DNA of 64,000 nt from Polytrichum commune (GCA_950295325.1 OX485809.1:25854001-25918000), one strand, 5' to 3'. Counted from the first letter of the stretch, positions 46,389 to 60,590 are shown. Notes: a model not told the origin generated them from the letters alone. Numbers and translations: made by a program.

Positions 46389-46619
46389 TTGGCTATAGAG
46401 GATCGTGGTGCCTTGAACAAACACATGGACTGTGAGATGAAGCGTAGACGCTCATATAATGGGAATAGAGGTAGGAAGAAAAAATGCTCTACACTTGTAA
46501 TTGTTGCAACTCCTCCCAAAAGAGGGAGACCTCTAAAGGATCCTCTAATATTTTTGAATACTATATTGACATCTACTTCTGACACTCTTCTTAGACGCTC
46601 TACAAGGTTTAAAAAATAA
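46389..46619 (+). CDS. Small AT-hook-like open frame, fragment
   Basis: An open frame of 76 codons with TPPKRGRPLKDPL, an AT-hook-like motif, and a basic end RRSTRFKK before TAA. The frame extends upstream of the ATG to the LINE insertion. It looks like the C-terminal end of a larger, probably element-derived protein. I do not recognise the family. Confidence 0.3.
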   Translation: MAIEDRGALNKHMDCEMKRRRSYNGNRGRKKKCSTLVIVATPPKRGRPLKDPLIFLNTILTSTSDTLLRRSTRFKK

Positions 46620-46844
46620 GTGTTTCAAATTTTTATATACATTGTGGATTTTTTATGAAATTAATATGCAATCCAAATTATTTTATATTTCATTTCATTT
46701 TATTTTGTATTCACCCAAATTTTTGGTCATTTTATTTTTGTATGATTTGAAATATTTTTTACAAAAGCCGTCATGTAAGCCATTTTAATGCCGATGCCCC
46801 TCGCCTATAATATGGGAGTTGTGTATCCGGGGTGTGGCCCCAAA

Positions 46845-47267
46845 GGTGGACTCTTCATACCATGTACAAACTAACATGAGTGTATAAAGGGGTATAATTT
46901 GAGGCATTAGCATACATAGTATACACAAGTAAAATGTATTATTTTTTCTTTTGTGTGTACATTGTAAAAGGGCCATCAATAATTTTGAAGTAAAGATAGA
47001 TGTACAAAAAGGGGTCCTAAGGTTTATAGAAAAATATTAACATTAGATGTGTTGGTTTCATCCAATTTTCTTTATTTCATCCAAATGACATGTGTCTTGG
47101 GGTCAGATTCTCATGAGCTACATCCTATAGATGAAAAAATGCTCAATGCTTGTCTTATATGAAAGTGAAAGTGGGATTTATATGTAGTAAAGGCCTATTT
47201 ATTTCATGAGTTATATTTTATGTATGTTGGGGTGGCATTTGTTAAATTAAATTGCAAAGCTTACTAA

Positions 47268-47307
<40 letters not shown>

Positions 47308-47315
47308 GAGTCCAA
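46845..47315 (-). mobile_element. ~700-bp inverted-repeat element, copy A (partial)
   Basis: Starts GGTGGACTCTTCAT and shares internal strings with copies at 48-57.9 kb (TGTACAAACTAACATGAGTG, GTCCTAAGG, TTTCATCCAAT). It is broken near 47266 by a (GT)n(TA)n microsatellite. Confidence 0.65.
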
Positions 47316-48003
47316 TTTATAGCCTTATTTTAGTCGATATACAAGAGATTTTTCTAATAAAATCTCTTAAACCTCTCTTTTTAATTCATATTCACCCACA
47401 CACATCATTTGGGTTACCAATTAAGATTCCACCCCTTGAGGGTGTGGCTTCAAAAACGAATACCAAAAGAAGTGTTAGAAGAGATTGGACTATGTGCTCA
47501 AATACGATAATCATTCTAGGATCAGTAGTCAACATGATTGGGGGAACCAATCTGACCATTTAATGAGCACAAGAATCTTCACTTTGATGATGCTATCCAT
47601 ATGAGCTCCAAAATCTATCATGAAAGTAATTGCGATTTCAATATGGTGTTGCTAACAATCTCCTCCTAATCACATGTTTCATATCATAGGTGAAGTGGGC
47701 TAGTTGCAATAACTATTCATTTAACCCGTTTATTATCAGTCAACTACTCCACATGGATTGCAACAATGGTCTAGTAGGCTAGTTGGTTGAATACAAACAC
47801 CCCACCCCCCACCCTAAAAAAAATGATCAAATGAATCTTGCAACCAACAAGATCGAATGGTCCAAAATTGTTATTGGAATCTCTATATTTTTTCTTTTTA
47901 TAGTTGGCTACCATGTTGATTGCAAAATAATAGTCAACTTTGCCGTCAAATAAATAGTTCACTAGGGATTGACTGCAGCAATTTACATGTTGGAGTCATG
48001 TGG

Positions 48004-49797
48004 GGTGGACTCTTTATTATAAACCTAAATGACGTGTGGGGGTCATCATGAAATTGAACTCCCTATATACAAGAAGTTTACAAAGAAAAACATATGTATA
48101 CATACTAACGGGCTGCTAGATAATAGACTCATATATTTATACTAAGCTTTTCAATTTAATATGATAAATTCCTCCACTACATATACATAATCTTCAAATC
48201 ACGAATTAAATAGGCCTTTATTACACATAAGATTCACTTTCACTTTCCAATGAGAAAATCATTGAACATTTTTTCATCCATAGCATGTAACTCAACGATT
48301 ATATCAAACAAACAAAGACAAGAGCATAATAACTTAACGACAATCCAAAGAGCAAAACTCAATGATGTTCATGAGTACTCCAAGAGCCCTCTAGTTTGGA
48401 ACCACCTAGAACCCATATGCAAACCCTAACAAGGACATACATGGTCATCTTCAAGGATAATGACCATATGACAACAATGAATGAAAATGTAAATTAAATG
48501 AAATTAAGATGTCTATTGTCAATTTCTTCTCTAAGCCTTAGGACCCCTTTTTGTACATTTACCTTTACTTCAAAAAAAAATTAATAGTTGTGTCATGATA
48601 GTCGTTGGCTCACAAACACCATGTCATGCCGATATCATGGTGTGACATAGCGTGAATTGTGATGATTGTCAATGTGTAATTCCGAAGTACACTCTTGAAG
48701 GATAATTTATGGTACCAAATGCCTATATGATTCTTGCGTAAGTTTTAACTCATTCAACTCTTCTACGCTAAAACTATGCTAAAAACAATCGCAACCGAAA
48801 TCAGCAGTTCCTTTGACCAGCCTGATCTGCAGTCTGTAAACGACTGTAGATTCTTCTTTTTGGTTTCGTGACTAAAGTTTAGTTATTTGGGGGCATGTAA
48901 TATATTGTTGGAAAGGGCTTGAAATTACCTTTCCAATGGTATATTATACGCCCAAAAGAAATATAAAATTGCAGACGCAAAATGAAAAAGAAATTTGTGC
49001 AGTCATTCACCCGACTACAGATCAGGCTGGTCAAAAGAACCGCAACCGATTTCGGTTGCGGTTCTTTTTGGCATAGTTTTCTACTAGTGTCCGACAAGTT
49101 GAATGAATTGAAATTTACGCAAGAATCATATAGGCATTTGGTACCATGAATTATCCTTCAAAGTGTACTCCATATTTACACATTGACAATCATCACACTT
49201 CACGCTATGTCATGATATCGGCTTGACATGGTGTTTGTGGGCCAACGACTATCATGACACAACAATTAATTCTTTTGAGGTAAAGGTAAATGTACAAAAA
49301 GGGGCCCTAAGGTAGAGAAGAAATTGACAATAGACATGTTAGTTTCATCGAATTTACATTTTCATTCATTGTTGTCATATGGTCATTGTCTTTAAAGATT
49401 ACCATGTATGTCCTTGTTAGGGTTTGCATTTGGGTTCTAGGTGGTTACAAACTAGAGGCTCTTGGAGTACTCATGAACATCCTTGAGTTTTGCTCTCTCG
49501 AATATCACTAAGTTATTGTGCTCTTGTCTTTGTTTGTTTAATATAATCATTAAGTTACATGCTATGGATGAAAAAATGTTCAATGATTTTCTCATTAGAA
49601 AGTGAAAGTGAATCTTATGTGTTAAAAAAACCTATTTAATTCAAGATTTGACTGAATTGTATATGTAGTGGAGGAATTTATCATATTAAACTGAAAAGCT
49701 TAGTATAAATATGTGAGTCCATTATCTAGCGTGCCATTAACATGTATACATATCTTTTTCTATGTAAACTTCTTGTACATAGGGGGTTTAGTTTCAT
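48004..49797. mobile_element. Foldback pair B/C of the ~700-bp element with a palindromic centre
   Basis: The left arm (48004 to ~48850) and right arm (~49010 to 49797) are inverted copies of each other over most of their length. The outer parts belong to the ~700-bp element family; the inner parts (GTGTCATGATAGTCGTTGGC at 48591 and its inverse near 49255) are a second inverted pair. The centre holds AACCGCAACCGA / TCGGTTGCGGTT. No gene is present. Confidence 0.75.
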
Positions 49798-49808
49798 GAT
49801 GATAGTAC

Positions 49809-50361
49809 ACGGGTAGATCACTTAGTGCATTTTAAAAACGACGTGCAGCATAATATAGAGAGGATTGAAATCATTTGAAATAAAAATTATAAAGGAATTC
49901 CAAATAATGAAGGGGCCATTAAATGTAGACAATCCCATTATAAGTAAGTTAGATGGACATAAAATGTGGGCCATTATTTTTTTGTAAAATTAATATAGGG
50001 GCTGAAGATAAGGATCCTAGAAGGTATGTTTAGTATGGTATGTAAATGGGTTTAGGACTCACGGGGATGGATGATAATTGGGATTTCCGTCTTTCCAAAA
50101 ATGGATGAAAAGGGAACGCGCCGTCGTTGGGGTCGTCTTCCCCACGCCCGTTTATTACTTAAAATGAATATAGAGTACAAAAAATTGCAGTGACTTGGAC
50201 AATATAAGTAATGGAAGGGTGCAAACAAAAGGGCCATTTTTGAAATTTAAGTAATTATAGGAAGGCTTTAATTTAGCCCTTGAAGGTAAATAGCCCCAAA
50301 ACAAAAAAAAAAACCTAGCCGCACGTGGTGTACAAAAATGCCTTAGAGTGATCTACCCATG
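49809..50361. mobile_element. 553-bp MITE with GGGTAGATCAC ends
   Basis: Ends ACGGGTAGATCACTTAG and, inverted, CATGGGTAGATCACTCTAA. The flanks are TGATAGTAC (49800-49808) and TGATAGTAT (50362-50370), 8 of 9. Related in its ends to the MITEs at 27998 and 51476. Confidence 0.7.
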
Positions 50362-51475
50362 TGATAGTATTCTACTAGTGATACTTGTGCTAACTTTCAG
50401 CAATGTGCCCCCATGTGCATGCTGAAAGGTTCTAGAAAAAAAATGGAAATTATTAAGAGAAGTTCCAGATTCTCAAGATTCTCGGAGAAATCCAAGAAAT
50501 CCCAGTAAGTTGCCAATGATGACAATAACTTTTGGCAATCTGCAAGTATCATAACATTATTTAGATTCATAATAGTGTTTAGTAGGAATGACAGTATTCC
50601 CCATAATATTATTATGGACCTGAATAATGTTATGAAGTTATCTGTAAGTTAGACTAATCTATTCAACATACCTTGTCACTTATAATAGTGGGGAAATTAT
50701 TAGTAGGTTGCCACCTACCCTTAGTTATATGTGTCCCTCTTTCGTAGACTCTTACAACCACCGCCACAAGCTCCATTATATATTTGGACTACTACATAAT
50801 TAGTGGTAGCCCAGTGATGTGTGCATGTTTGTTTCTAGCACTCTAGTGAGACCTTCCACATCAATTGGAATTTTTGTTTCAAATTAGAAACTCTCAATGA
50901 CTAAGGAGGCGGTGCACTCGCTTGTTGTTTGACACATTCCCAAGTTTTCTTTCAATTATATCTTACACTAAATTACCTTTATTCTTCGCTCTATTCTATT
51001 GGGGTGCAGTCATTGTTAGAATAGGGAACCACGTGTGTGCATGAGTGTGAAATGAATATCCCTAATATGCAAGATTTTTCCCCTCATAAAAATGATATAC
51101 GTACAAATATATAGCTAGAATATCCCCTCAAATACATGCACAAGAGAAACATAAATACATTGTTTAGACCCCAATTATATGTATATACCAAAAATATTAT
51201 GTGAAACTATTTGCTATAATATTTTTAGCAAGACATATTTATCTATCATTGATGAAATCGTTGAACACTTGTTCATCCATTGGTTGTAACTCATACAAAT
51301 TGGTTTTTACAATAAAAGTTATTGTAGCTAATGCAATGATGGTTTTTAACTCTACCATTAAATGATGTCAAATCATAGGTTCACATTATCCCATTCTTAT
51401 GTTGATACCAACATAACCTTATTTCTATATGGGAAAGTTGGTTCAAGAGGTTAAATTAATTATCGTTACTCAATC

Positions 51476-51900
51476 ATGGGGAGGTCACTCCATTGTCAAG
51501 TTGAACACCACATGCAAACAAAGTCTGCTACCCCTATATTACATGCCATAGATAATTTATAATTTATAATTTTTTTTCTACATAGACATAACCATTGATA
51601 GTATCTATTTTATATATTATTGAAATTTTTAGTCATCTTCATTTTGTAGTAATGTTTTTTAGTTCAATTCTACGTCATTATAGTTAGAAACTGTATGTTT
51701 TATAAAAAAATAAAAAAACAAAAATCAAATCCAGTTATCATTTTTTACTATGTTATAGGTACCTTGTACATCTACTCATGAAAAAAAATTGATAAAAGTT
51801 TGACCCATTTTGGTGATGCTTTATGTAAAAAATAGGATTTTTTACATGTAAAGTGTTCGCACGTTGTTGTTCAACCTTACAATGGAGTGACCTCCCTGTG
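51476..51900. mobile_element. 425-bp MITE, intact sister of the LINE-borne copy
   Basis: Ends GGGGAGGTCACTCCATTGT in inverted orientation, flanked by TACTCAATC at 51467-51475 and 51901-51909. The interior (GTTTGACCCATTTTGGTG) matches the copy split by the Mutator-like element. Confidence 0.85.
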
Positions 51901-51909
51901 TACTCAATC

Positions 51910-54018
51910 CACCTATTACCAATTCTGTGGTGCATCCTATAGAAAAATTCCCAAATACCAAGTCTTGGTGGTTAATGTTTTGGCCAACTTGCTTTTTCCC
52001 CTCTTTTCTTGACTCCTTCAACTACTCCTTGAGAGATAAGATAGTACCGCATAATCACATCCAATTTTCAAAGAATAATTATTAATCCCGTCTCTAGATA
52101 GTGGAACTTCAGGTTTCACATACAACATACCAAATTAAAATCTAGTGAACCTATCCTTGGACAAAGTGAGTCACACTTGAATAATAAGATTGGGATTGCA
52201 AGATCCAATGACCTTGACAAGATACACACCAATTCCGCTCTCGTATTCAGTATGAACAAATTAGGCAATGGCCATCACTGAGAAACAACAACCCACTTGG
52301 TTGAATTGAAATGCGGTGTAAGTAATAATGTGGAAGCACAAGTAAGGCAATGGCCAGAAACTGTTGACGTTGAAGATGAAGATGGGCACCAACTTCAAAA
52401 TGTTGACTCTACAACGGCCCACAAAACACCACAGTTTGCGGCAACATTCTCATTATTGGAACAAGAAGCAACCACAAGAAAAAAGATTAGGAAAACCACC
52501 TACAAGCTCCACCCTCACTCCACTCGCAAGCCCCACAATGAAATACCATAAGGGTTTCCAAAGAATGCTCTTCCCCCTCTCATCCTAAAGTTTAAATTTC
52601 ATGGATGGATGCAGTTCACATATTGGATGAAATATTCATTTGGACCTCTTATAGATTACCCACGTCATTATGATTGAATGTGGGCCTAAAGGTAGAAATA
52701 CAACTAGGATTATATGAATAATATGCCTAATATATTGACAAAGCTAGAATAAATAATACCCGTATCTTATGTATATTCTACAACCTCTAGGCATAATTAA
52801 TACCCCTTTTGTGCACCCACATGGATCCATACTTTTAACAATGAGTGCACCCCCCTCCCCTGGGAGATTCTATTCCACTCTAGAGAAACCTTCTTAATAC
52901 GGTTTTAAAGTATTTTGATTGTGCATAATTTGATTTTTTATTTTGAATTACCTATATATATATCGTATTTAACTATGTTTTAAGTAAATCTAGACATATT
53001 CATGTGTTCTAGATTCATGTGGATAATTGCCATAACAAGTAGGAAATATATTTTTCAAGTAGCTTCAACTCAACACCTAGACGGTTGAGAATTGTGTGCA
53101 AACATGTAAAAGACCAACTTTCTTCATGAGCTTTTCTCTTTTGCACAATTTGTGTATTCACAAATTTGTATTTGCTCTAGGTGGTAAGCATATTATTTTA
53201 CATGTCTCATGGTAAAGTGGATAGCTCTTGATCCTTACACATGTTTAAGTGACAGTGATTCAAAACAATATACTAACTTTGAATTTTGTGAAAAATAAAA
53301 AGCTTGTAAACAAGTAAAAAAATTATTTATCTACAAAGGTAAGAAATTTATTTTGACAAAAGCAATTTCAAAAAAGTCTACATATTTTAGAAGACAGTGC
53401 AAGTGACTGTGCAAGTGGTAATATTGAACAAGTAATTATTAAAGAAAAATTAGAATATCGTTAAATTACATCAAATTGATCATTTTCTACATAATAAATA
53501 AATAAACTGATGATGATCTCCATCTATAATGCATTCTTGGAATATGCAACAAAAAATCAAGTTCAAAATAGTTAAGGTCATGAAATTTATGTCCAAAACT
53601 AGATCTAGCCATTCGCTTTTGAGCACTTTTAACGATAAGTTTTTAAGATATGAGCTTGGTATCTTCATTTGAGTACTTAACACAACAATAGAGGTCACCA
53701 TGAAGAAATATTCAGTTAAAACAACATTTTGCTACTACGTTTAGGTGTTTGACCAAAAAACTATGGTTTTAAGATACTAGAGCATTTTTTTGCTCCACTT
53801 ACAATGCTTGCACCCATGGCTTTATTTATTTATTTATTTATTTTACATGTTTGGGTCCACTATGGTACCATATTGTACCATATTGGCATGGTCACATGCA
53901 CCCTGTTTGCAAGTTGGATATCCATCCTTGTTGGGGCAATATTTCCGGATGACAATGCAATAAGCTGGGCATTCCTTTGAAGCTAAATATATAATCACAA
54001 TTGTATGAACACCTGGGT
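51910..54018. other. No gene seen
   Basis: AT-rich. Two overlapping open frames at 52297-52588 are short and unlike known proteins. TTTA repeats occur at 53822-53843. Confidence 0.4.
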
Positions 54019-54723
54019 GGTGGACTCTTCATTGGAAACCTAAATGTGCGTCGGACACTAATAAAGTAAACTCCCTATATATGAGAGGTTTGTATAGAAA
54101 AAGAAAAAATATATGTACTAACAACATGCTAGAAAATGGACTTGTAATTCTACTATGCTTTGAAATTTGATGTGATAAATGCCTCACTAAGTATGCAAAT
54201 ATAAATCATGAATGAAATAAGTTTCTTACTTATAAAATATATTTTCACTTTCCAATGAGAAAACCATTGAGCAATTTTTCATCCATGAATTGCATCAAAC
54301 AAACAAAGACAAGAGCACAATAACTTAGCCCAATATGTAGTCCAATAACTTAGTTTAATATGTAGGGCAAAACTCAAGGGAGCCCATGAACACTTCAAGA
54401 GCCTCATGGCTAAACATCTAGAACCCAAATACAAACCCTAACAAGAATGAACATGGTAGTCATTAAGGACTATAAATATATGAGAAAAATAGATGAAAAT
54501 GTGTATTGGATGAAACCAACACATCTATTGTCAAATTTTCCTCTAAACCTCGAGGTCCCTTTCTAAACATCTACCTTTACTTCAAAAATCTTAATAGCAT
54601 TCTTAAAAGTACGCATTAGAGAAAAGTAGTACCACTCCCTTATGTAAACTATTTCAATTAATGTCTCAAATAATACCCCTCCTGACACTCGGGTTAATTT
54701 GTACATGTTATGAAGAGTCCACC
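54019..54723 (+). mobile_element. ~700-bp inverted-repeat element, copy D
   Basis: Begins GGTGGACTCTTCATTGGAAA and ends ATGAAGAGTCCACC. Non-coding. Confidence 0.75.
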
Positions 54724-55057
54724 TCTTGCGTATGAATAAGTGTGAATTGAAGTAAAGTCAACAACCCTTGATTTAGCCTTGATTTGTAGGTTGGGAGAAC
54801 CAACATTCAAGTATATTTGGACAAACCTCTTGTCCAAAAAACATAGGGGAAGTGCACTTGTGGGGAAAAAAACATCAAACAATAACAACAAAAAGCAACA
54901 ACACAACAATCACAACTTCAGATGTTTGTATTCCATGTTTGCCAACCACTATATTTGTGTCGTTTTGTGATCTAGAGTACGTCATATTGGCGGTTGGCAT
55001 TGTCCAAAAGTCACATATAAATCCAAATATACTTAAATGCATAGTTGGAGCCCGAGG

Positions 55058-55754
55058 GGTGAACTCTTCAGTGGAAACCTAAATGATGTGTGTGGGTCAT
55101 TATGAAATTAAACCCCCTATATATGAGAAGGTTATAGAGAAAAACAAATGTATATGTACTAACGACATGCTAGAAAATGGACTCATGTATTTATACTAAG
55201 CTTTTCAATTTTAAGGTAATAAATGCCTTCATTACATATATAAAATATAAATCATGCATTAAATATGCCATTATTACATATAAAATCCTTTTACACTTTC
55301 TAATGAGAATGTCATCAAACATTTTTTTCATCCATAGCATGTAAACCAATGATTGCATCAAATAGACAAAGACAAGAGCACAATAACAACCACAATATGA
55401 AGTGCAAAACTCAAGGGAGGCCATTGGCACTCCAAGGGTCTCTAGCTTGTTCTATAACCCAAATGCAAACCCTAATAGGATTAAACAAGAGAGTCATTGA
55501 GGACTATTACCATATGACAACAATGAAAGAAAAATGTGGATTGGATGAAACTAACACATCTACTATCAAAAAAATCTCTAAACCTTAGGCCCCCTTTTGT
55601 ACATCTACCTTTACTCCAAAATTCTTTATAGCCTTTTTAAATGCACACACTAGAGAAAATTAATACCTCTCCCTTATGTATACTATGTGCGCCAATGCCT
55701 CAAATAATACCCCTTACACTCACGTTAGTTTGTACTTGGTATAAATAGTCCACT
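55058..55754 (+). mobile_element. ~700-bp inverted-repeat element, copy E
   Basis: Begins GGTGAACTCTTCAGTGGAAA and ends ATAAATAGTCCACTCC, with the same interior order as copy D. Confidence 0.72.
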
Positions 55755-56479
55755 CCCTAGGACCCAACACCTACTTTGCAATATTTCTCAAGAACTTCTT
55801 GGTAATTTTTTCTATAATTATGAGTTTTTGTTTAAAAAATATTCATAAGGAATTTACATGGATTCCAAATATAGCAAGCTCAATGTTCATGTTCATGGCA
55901 TTTGGATTTCTTCATGTGCTCATACATATTTATAATTCTATTATCAAGCACCTTGGTATCCTTAAATGCTCAATTGTGTTCACTATAAATGCACCCACCT
56001 TATGTCTACTATATTGCATAAATTCATGAAAGTGATATAAGTATGGGGGAAAATGGGGAGGTCTACATTTTTTTATGGTATTTAGTGTTGTATGCGCAAT
56101 AGTGTCACTTAGCCTATTTTGAGGTATATGTGAGGTTATATAATGATAACAACTTCATCATTGGCATCACCCCATGACACTTGGTGTTCAAGTTTGCATA
56201 CTAATATCTTGGCACAAGTATGTTTAATAATGTTCCAAGATGTATGCCTATGTTTCACAATGGTCTAAAAGTCAAGTAAAGTGTATGAAAATGACACTTG
56301 GCATTATATCCTCAAAAATATTTTCCTCTTGCATACTAAAATGTAAACACATGACAATTGTCATTAGTATGCCTTATATTATCTTCCACATGCATACTAG
56401 CCCCCCCCCCCCTCCCCCCACAAAAAACATCATCTCAATTATCCCCAATGTGCTTCACTACATGTCATAATGCCTTGGA

Positions 56480-57862
56480 GGTGGACTTTCATTGAAAACC
56501 TAAATGGCATGCATGAATCACTATGAATCAAACCCCCCTATATATAAGAATTTAATAGAGAAGAACAAATTCATACATACTAACAACAAGCTAGAAAATG
56601 GACTCATATATTTATACTAAGTTTTCTAGTTTAATGTGATAAATGCCTCCACTACATCTATGAAATGAAATTCATGAATTGGCATCCACTTCCACTTTCC
56701 AATGAGAAAGTCATGAACATTTTTTTATCCATATCATGCAACTCAACGATTGCTTGAAACAAACAAAGACCAAAGCAGAATAACTTAGCCACAATTGGGA
56801 GAGTAGAACTCAAGGGAGCCACGAGCACTCCAAGAGCCTCCAATTTGTAAAATATAGAACCCAAACTCGATCCCTAAGAAGAATGGACTAGGTAGTCATT
56901 GAGGACTTTAACCATATGACAACAATAGATGAAAACATGAATTGGATGAAACTAACACATTCATTGTCGATTTTTCTCTAACCCTTAAGGCCCTTTTGTA
57001 CATCTCCTTTACTTCGAAATTCTTGATGGACTTTTTAATTGTACACACTAGAGAATAATAATGCCTCTCGCTTATGTATTCTTTTTATGCTAATGCCTCA
57101 GATAATATTCCTTCTTACACTCACATTAGTTCGTATGTGGTATGAAGAGTGTTGGGCCTGGGGGCAGATTCTTCATACCATGTACAAACTAAGGTGAGTG
57201 TAAGAAGGGGTATTATACGAGGCATTAGCGTACATAGCATACATAAGGGAGATGCGTTATTTTCTCTTGTGTGTACATCTGAAAATGCTATTAATTTTTT
57301 TGAAGCAAAGGTACATGTACAAAAGGGGGCCCTAAGGTTTAGTGAAGAAATTGACAATAGACATGTTAGTTCATCCAATTTACATTTTCATCCACTGTTA
57401 ACATAGGGTCTTTGTCCTTAATGACTACTATGTATGTTCTTGTTAGGGTTCACATTTGTGTTATAAAACAAGCTAGAGGCTCTTGGAGTGCTCACGGGCT
57501 CCCTTGAGTTTTGCTCTCGAGATTGTGGCTAGATTATTTTGCTCTTGCCTTTGTTTGTTTAATGCATTCGTTGATTTACATTTTATGATTGAGTCACTGA
57601 CTTTCTACTTTCTCATTAGAAAGTGAACATGGATTTTACATGTTATGAAGGCAAATTCGATACTTGATTTAGATTTTGTACATGTAATGGAGGCATTTAT
57701 CACATCAAATTGAAAAGTCTAGTATAAATACATGAGTCCATTTTCTAACATGCCATTGGTATGTACACATTTATTTTTCTTCATAAACTTCTTGTGTACA
57801 GAGGGTTCAATTTCAAAAATAACCCATGCATGTCATTTAAGTTTTCAATGAAGAGTCCACCC
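56480..57862. mobile_element. Foldback pair F/G of the ~700-bp element
   Basis: Copy F (56480-57150) and copy G (57165-57862) are tail to tail, forming ~680-nt inverted arms around a 14-nt centre (GTTGGGCCTGGGGG). Outer ends again are GTGGACT / AGTCCACC. Non-coding. Confidence 0.75.
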
Positions 57863-59194
57863 CATGAGTCGAAACCACCAACTTTTGTGTAAAATTATGT
57901 CAACCAATTTTTTGTTGGTATGTAAGGAGTTCATGGCTAACTCAATTTTTATATTCAAGAGTTATACTATGCAACATACTTAGAAGTAGAAACGGTTAAT
58001 GGCATGGTGAAAGATTTAATTGTAGTAGGACAGAATTAGGCAAGTATATGCACTGATGTGTAATTTGGTCTCCCAATGCTCATTTCTCAACACTCTACAC
58101 TGTTTGTTTTTTCAAAAAATAATTATTCTTTATCATAAAAATAAAATACATTAAATATTCTAGTACTCTTGTTGCCATTTCTGATTGATCAACAAAGTTA
58201 TGAGTTTCTTGTAATCTGGTTATTACACAAGGTAATTTGGATGATAAAGGGGCACTCTACTCGTGAAGGCGACCTATATGCAAAGGGGTTGGGGCAAACC
58301 AACCCATACACTGGTTCCTTGGAGGCAAGGCATCCAACAAGGAACGAATGTATGGGTTGATTCGTCCAAATCTATGCAAAGGGAACCTAGTATCTGCACA
58401 ATGGATTGTGGAATTGCACTTATCACATTCCATGACTCCACGTGCAATTCCATGACACCATAGCAAATTTAAGAAACTTGCCTTCGTGACTAAGTTGCCT
58501 ACTATAGTGTGTGTGTGTGTGTGTGTGAAAATTACCTAAGGTGGATCAAATTAGATCACAAAACTTGTAACTTTGTTCATTTTTTCATATACCAATCACA
58601 ATAACAAAGCAATTTTTTGTATATTGGTTAATGTGGCAACAAATATTCAAGATACAAGGTGGAATGTTGACAAGTTAGTGTGGGGCAACCTAATTATACA
58701 TTAGGTAGACAATCCTTATTTGATTGTAAATTATCTAAGTATTAGAACACCTATATTTTAGTAGTATGTGGTTTGGTGATGCTGCAATATCATATGTCAA
58801 AAGACACGTGTTAAAAAAAGCTAAGAATACATCATCAAAATGTGATAATCATATTAGGCTTAGTAGTCAACATATATATATATATATATATATGAACTTA
58901 TTTATTTTATTTATTTATACTTTTGGAGGGGGGACTTATGTGACCATTTAATGAGCAAAAGAACCTTCACTTTGATGATGATTAAGATATTCAAATGAGT
59001 TCCAAAATTTAAGAAGAAGTGGCTACGGTCTTGATTGGGATTTGCTAACCATCTTGTGAGAATTGCTTGTTTCATATCCAAGTGGGCTAGCGGGGAAAAG
59101 TAACCATTTAAAACCCATCTACCTTATCAATGAATGGAGAGTAATGGAAAAAAAAATGAGGATAGTGTTGAAAGTTGTACACTCCTACCTCTTT
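57863..59194. other. Gene-free stretch with microsatellites
   Basis: Contains (GT)n at 58507-58527 and (TA)n at 58871-58893. Open frames around 58170-58470 on both strands reflect local inverted sequence (GGTTGGGGCAAACCAACC). Confidence 0.45.
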
Positions 59195-59560
59195 AATATG
59201 GCACATTTGGGAAATGAGAAAACCATCATATTATGGAGGTGTCACTTGTTCAATACTATGACAAATTGGACCTCTTTGTCATAATAGCAAGGTATTGCAT
59301 GAAAACACACATTAGATATTTTCCCACATATGAATATACTTTTAGTAGTCTTTACAAATATACAAATTTATCTCATAAAATTCATGTGGACTTGAAGAAG
59401 GAATCAATAATCCGTTGATATTGACACTTCAAATTAGCAACAAACATCTTATTGAGCTTCTCTGATATGACGTACAATTTCATTACATTTGTAGGAATAA
59501 CCTCTAATCGGTTGTCCATAAAAACTATATAACTAAGTATTGAGCATGATGTTGAGCATG
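59195..59560 (-). pseudogene. 3' fragment of a pogo/Tigger-like element
   Basis: Shares sequence order with 60355-60640: a GGGAAA..ATGTCGTATTATCGAGG-like segment, then a minus-strand frame reading VISEKLNKMFVANLKCQYQR. The rest of the transposase is absent. Confidence 0.45.
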
Positions 59561-60021
59561 ATGTCCAAGGGCTCTGCATTAACGCTAAACTAGGTGGCTC
59601 TACTCTCTATGCCAGGGCTTTCGGACAATATGCAGTTCAAAGCAATCTAATATATATTGAGCTCAAAATGCTTGAAACACATTGTGCTCCTTGGTTTAAA
59701 GTTTTAGAGTAAAAAAAAAAAATTGCAAAAGAGGTCAAAGCTATTTTGTCTCTTGATTAGGTTTTGAGATAGAGAATTTAGTTTCCTTAGTTCCCATGTT
59801 TTAACATCATTTTACATTAAATTTTTCTAGTATCCACATTTCATAAGTGAAAGTTACATAAATTTAATATTAAGTATGTACTTATACATGTGTGAAACCC
59901 ACCATATATATACATTTATTACCTCTATGATATGACATTTTGGAAGTCCAGATGTGTCACATGAATAATGTCATCGTCGTATTTACAAGGTAGATTCGAA
60001 GTAGAAGTTTGGTTCTATGAT

Positions 60022-60215
60022 CAGGGAGAACCGGCAGTTAGATACAAGTGAACCGGTTGAGTTTGAGATATAATCGGTTGAAGTTCAAGACTGCATGAAA
60101 ATTACCGATCATTTTAGAGGAATTTATAGAATATACCCCAATTTAATAAAGAAAAACCGGAGGATGTGAACATGTAACCAGTTGGACTTGCAAACACTAG
60201 GATCTCAACCAGTTA
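60022..60215 (+). repeat. Third copy of the ~200-bp dispersed repeat
   Basis: Matches 40995-41220 closely, including GACTGCATGAAAATTACCGA and ACTAGGATCTCAACC. Confidence 0.8.
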
Positions 60216-60590
60216 TACCCAACTCAATAAAAATATTTTATTGCCTTTAATTCTTCTCCGGCACATCCACCATTTGCCTCATATAACCATGTCTTGGCCA
60301 AGCATTCTTGACTGACCGGAGGCCTTCTCCACCGTAGTGTAAACCGGCCCTTAGTATGGCACGCTTGGGAAACACAAAAAATGTCGTATTATCGAGGTGT
60401 AGTCTTCTCATTAATATGACAAATGGCGTAAAATTGTCGTACTATTGAGGGAATACAAAAACATAAGCAATATGACATTAAAAATATATACAACGAGTTT
60501 AAGCAATATAGATTGTATGAAATAATAACTTATAACTCCAAACAAATACAAATATTTTCAAGAACTCTTGAAATAGGAGTTCAAAGATTT

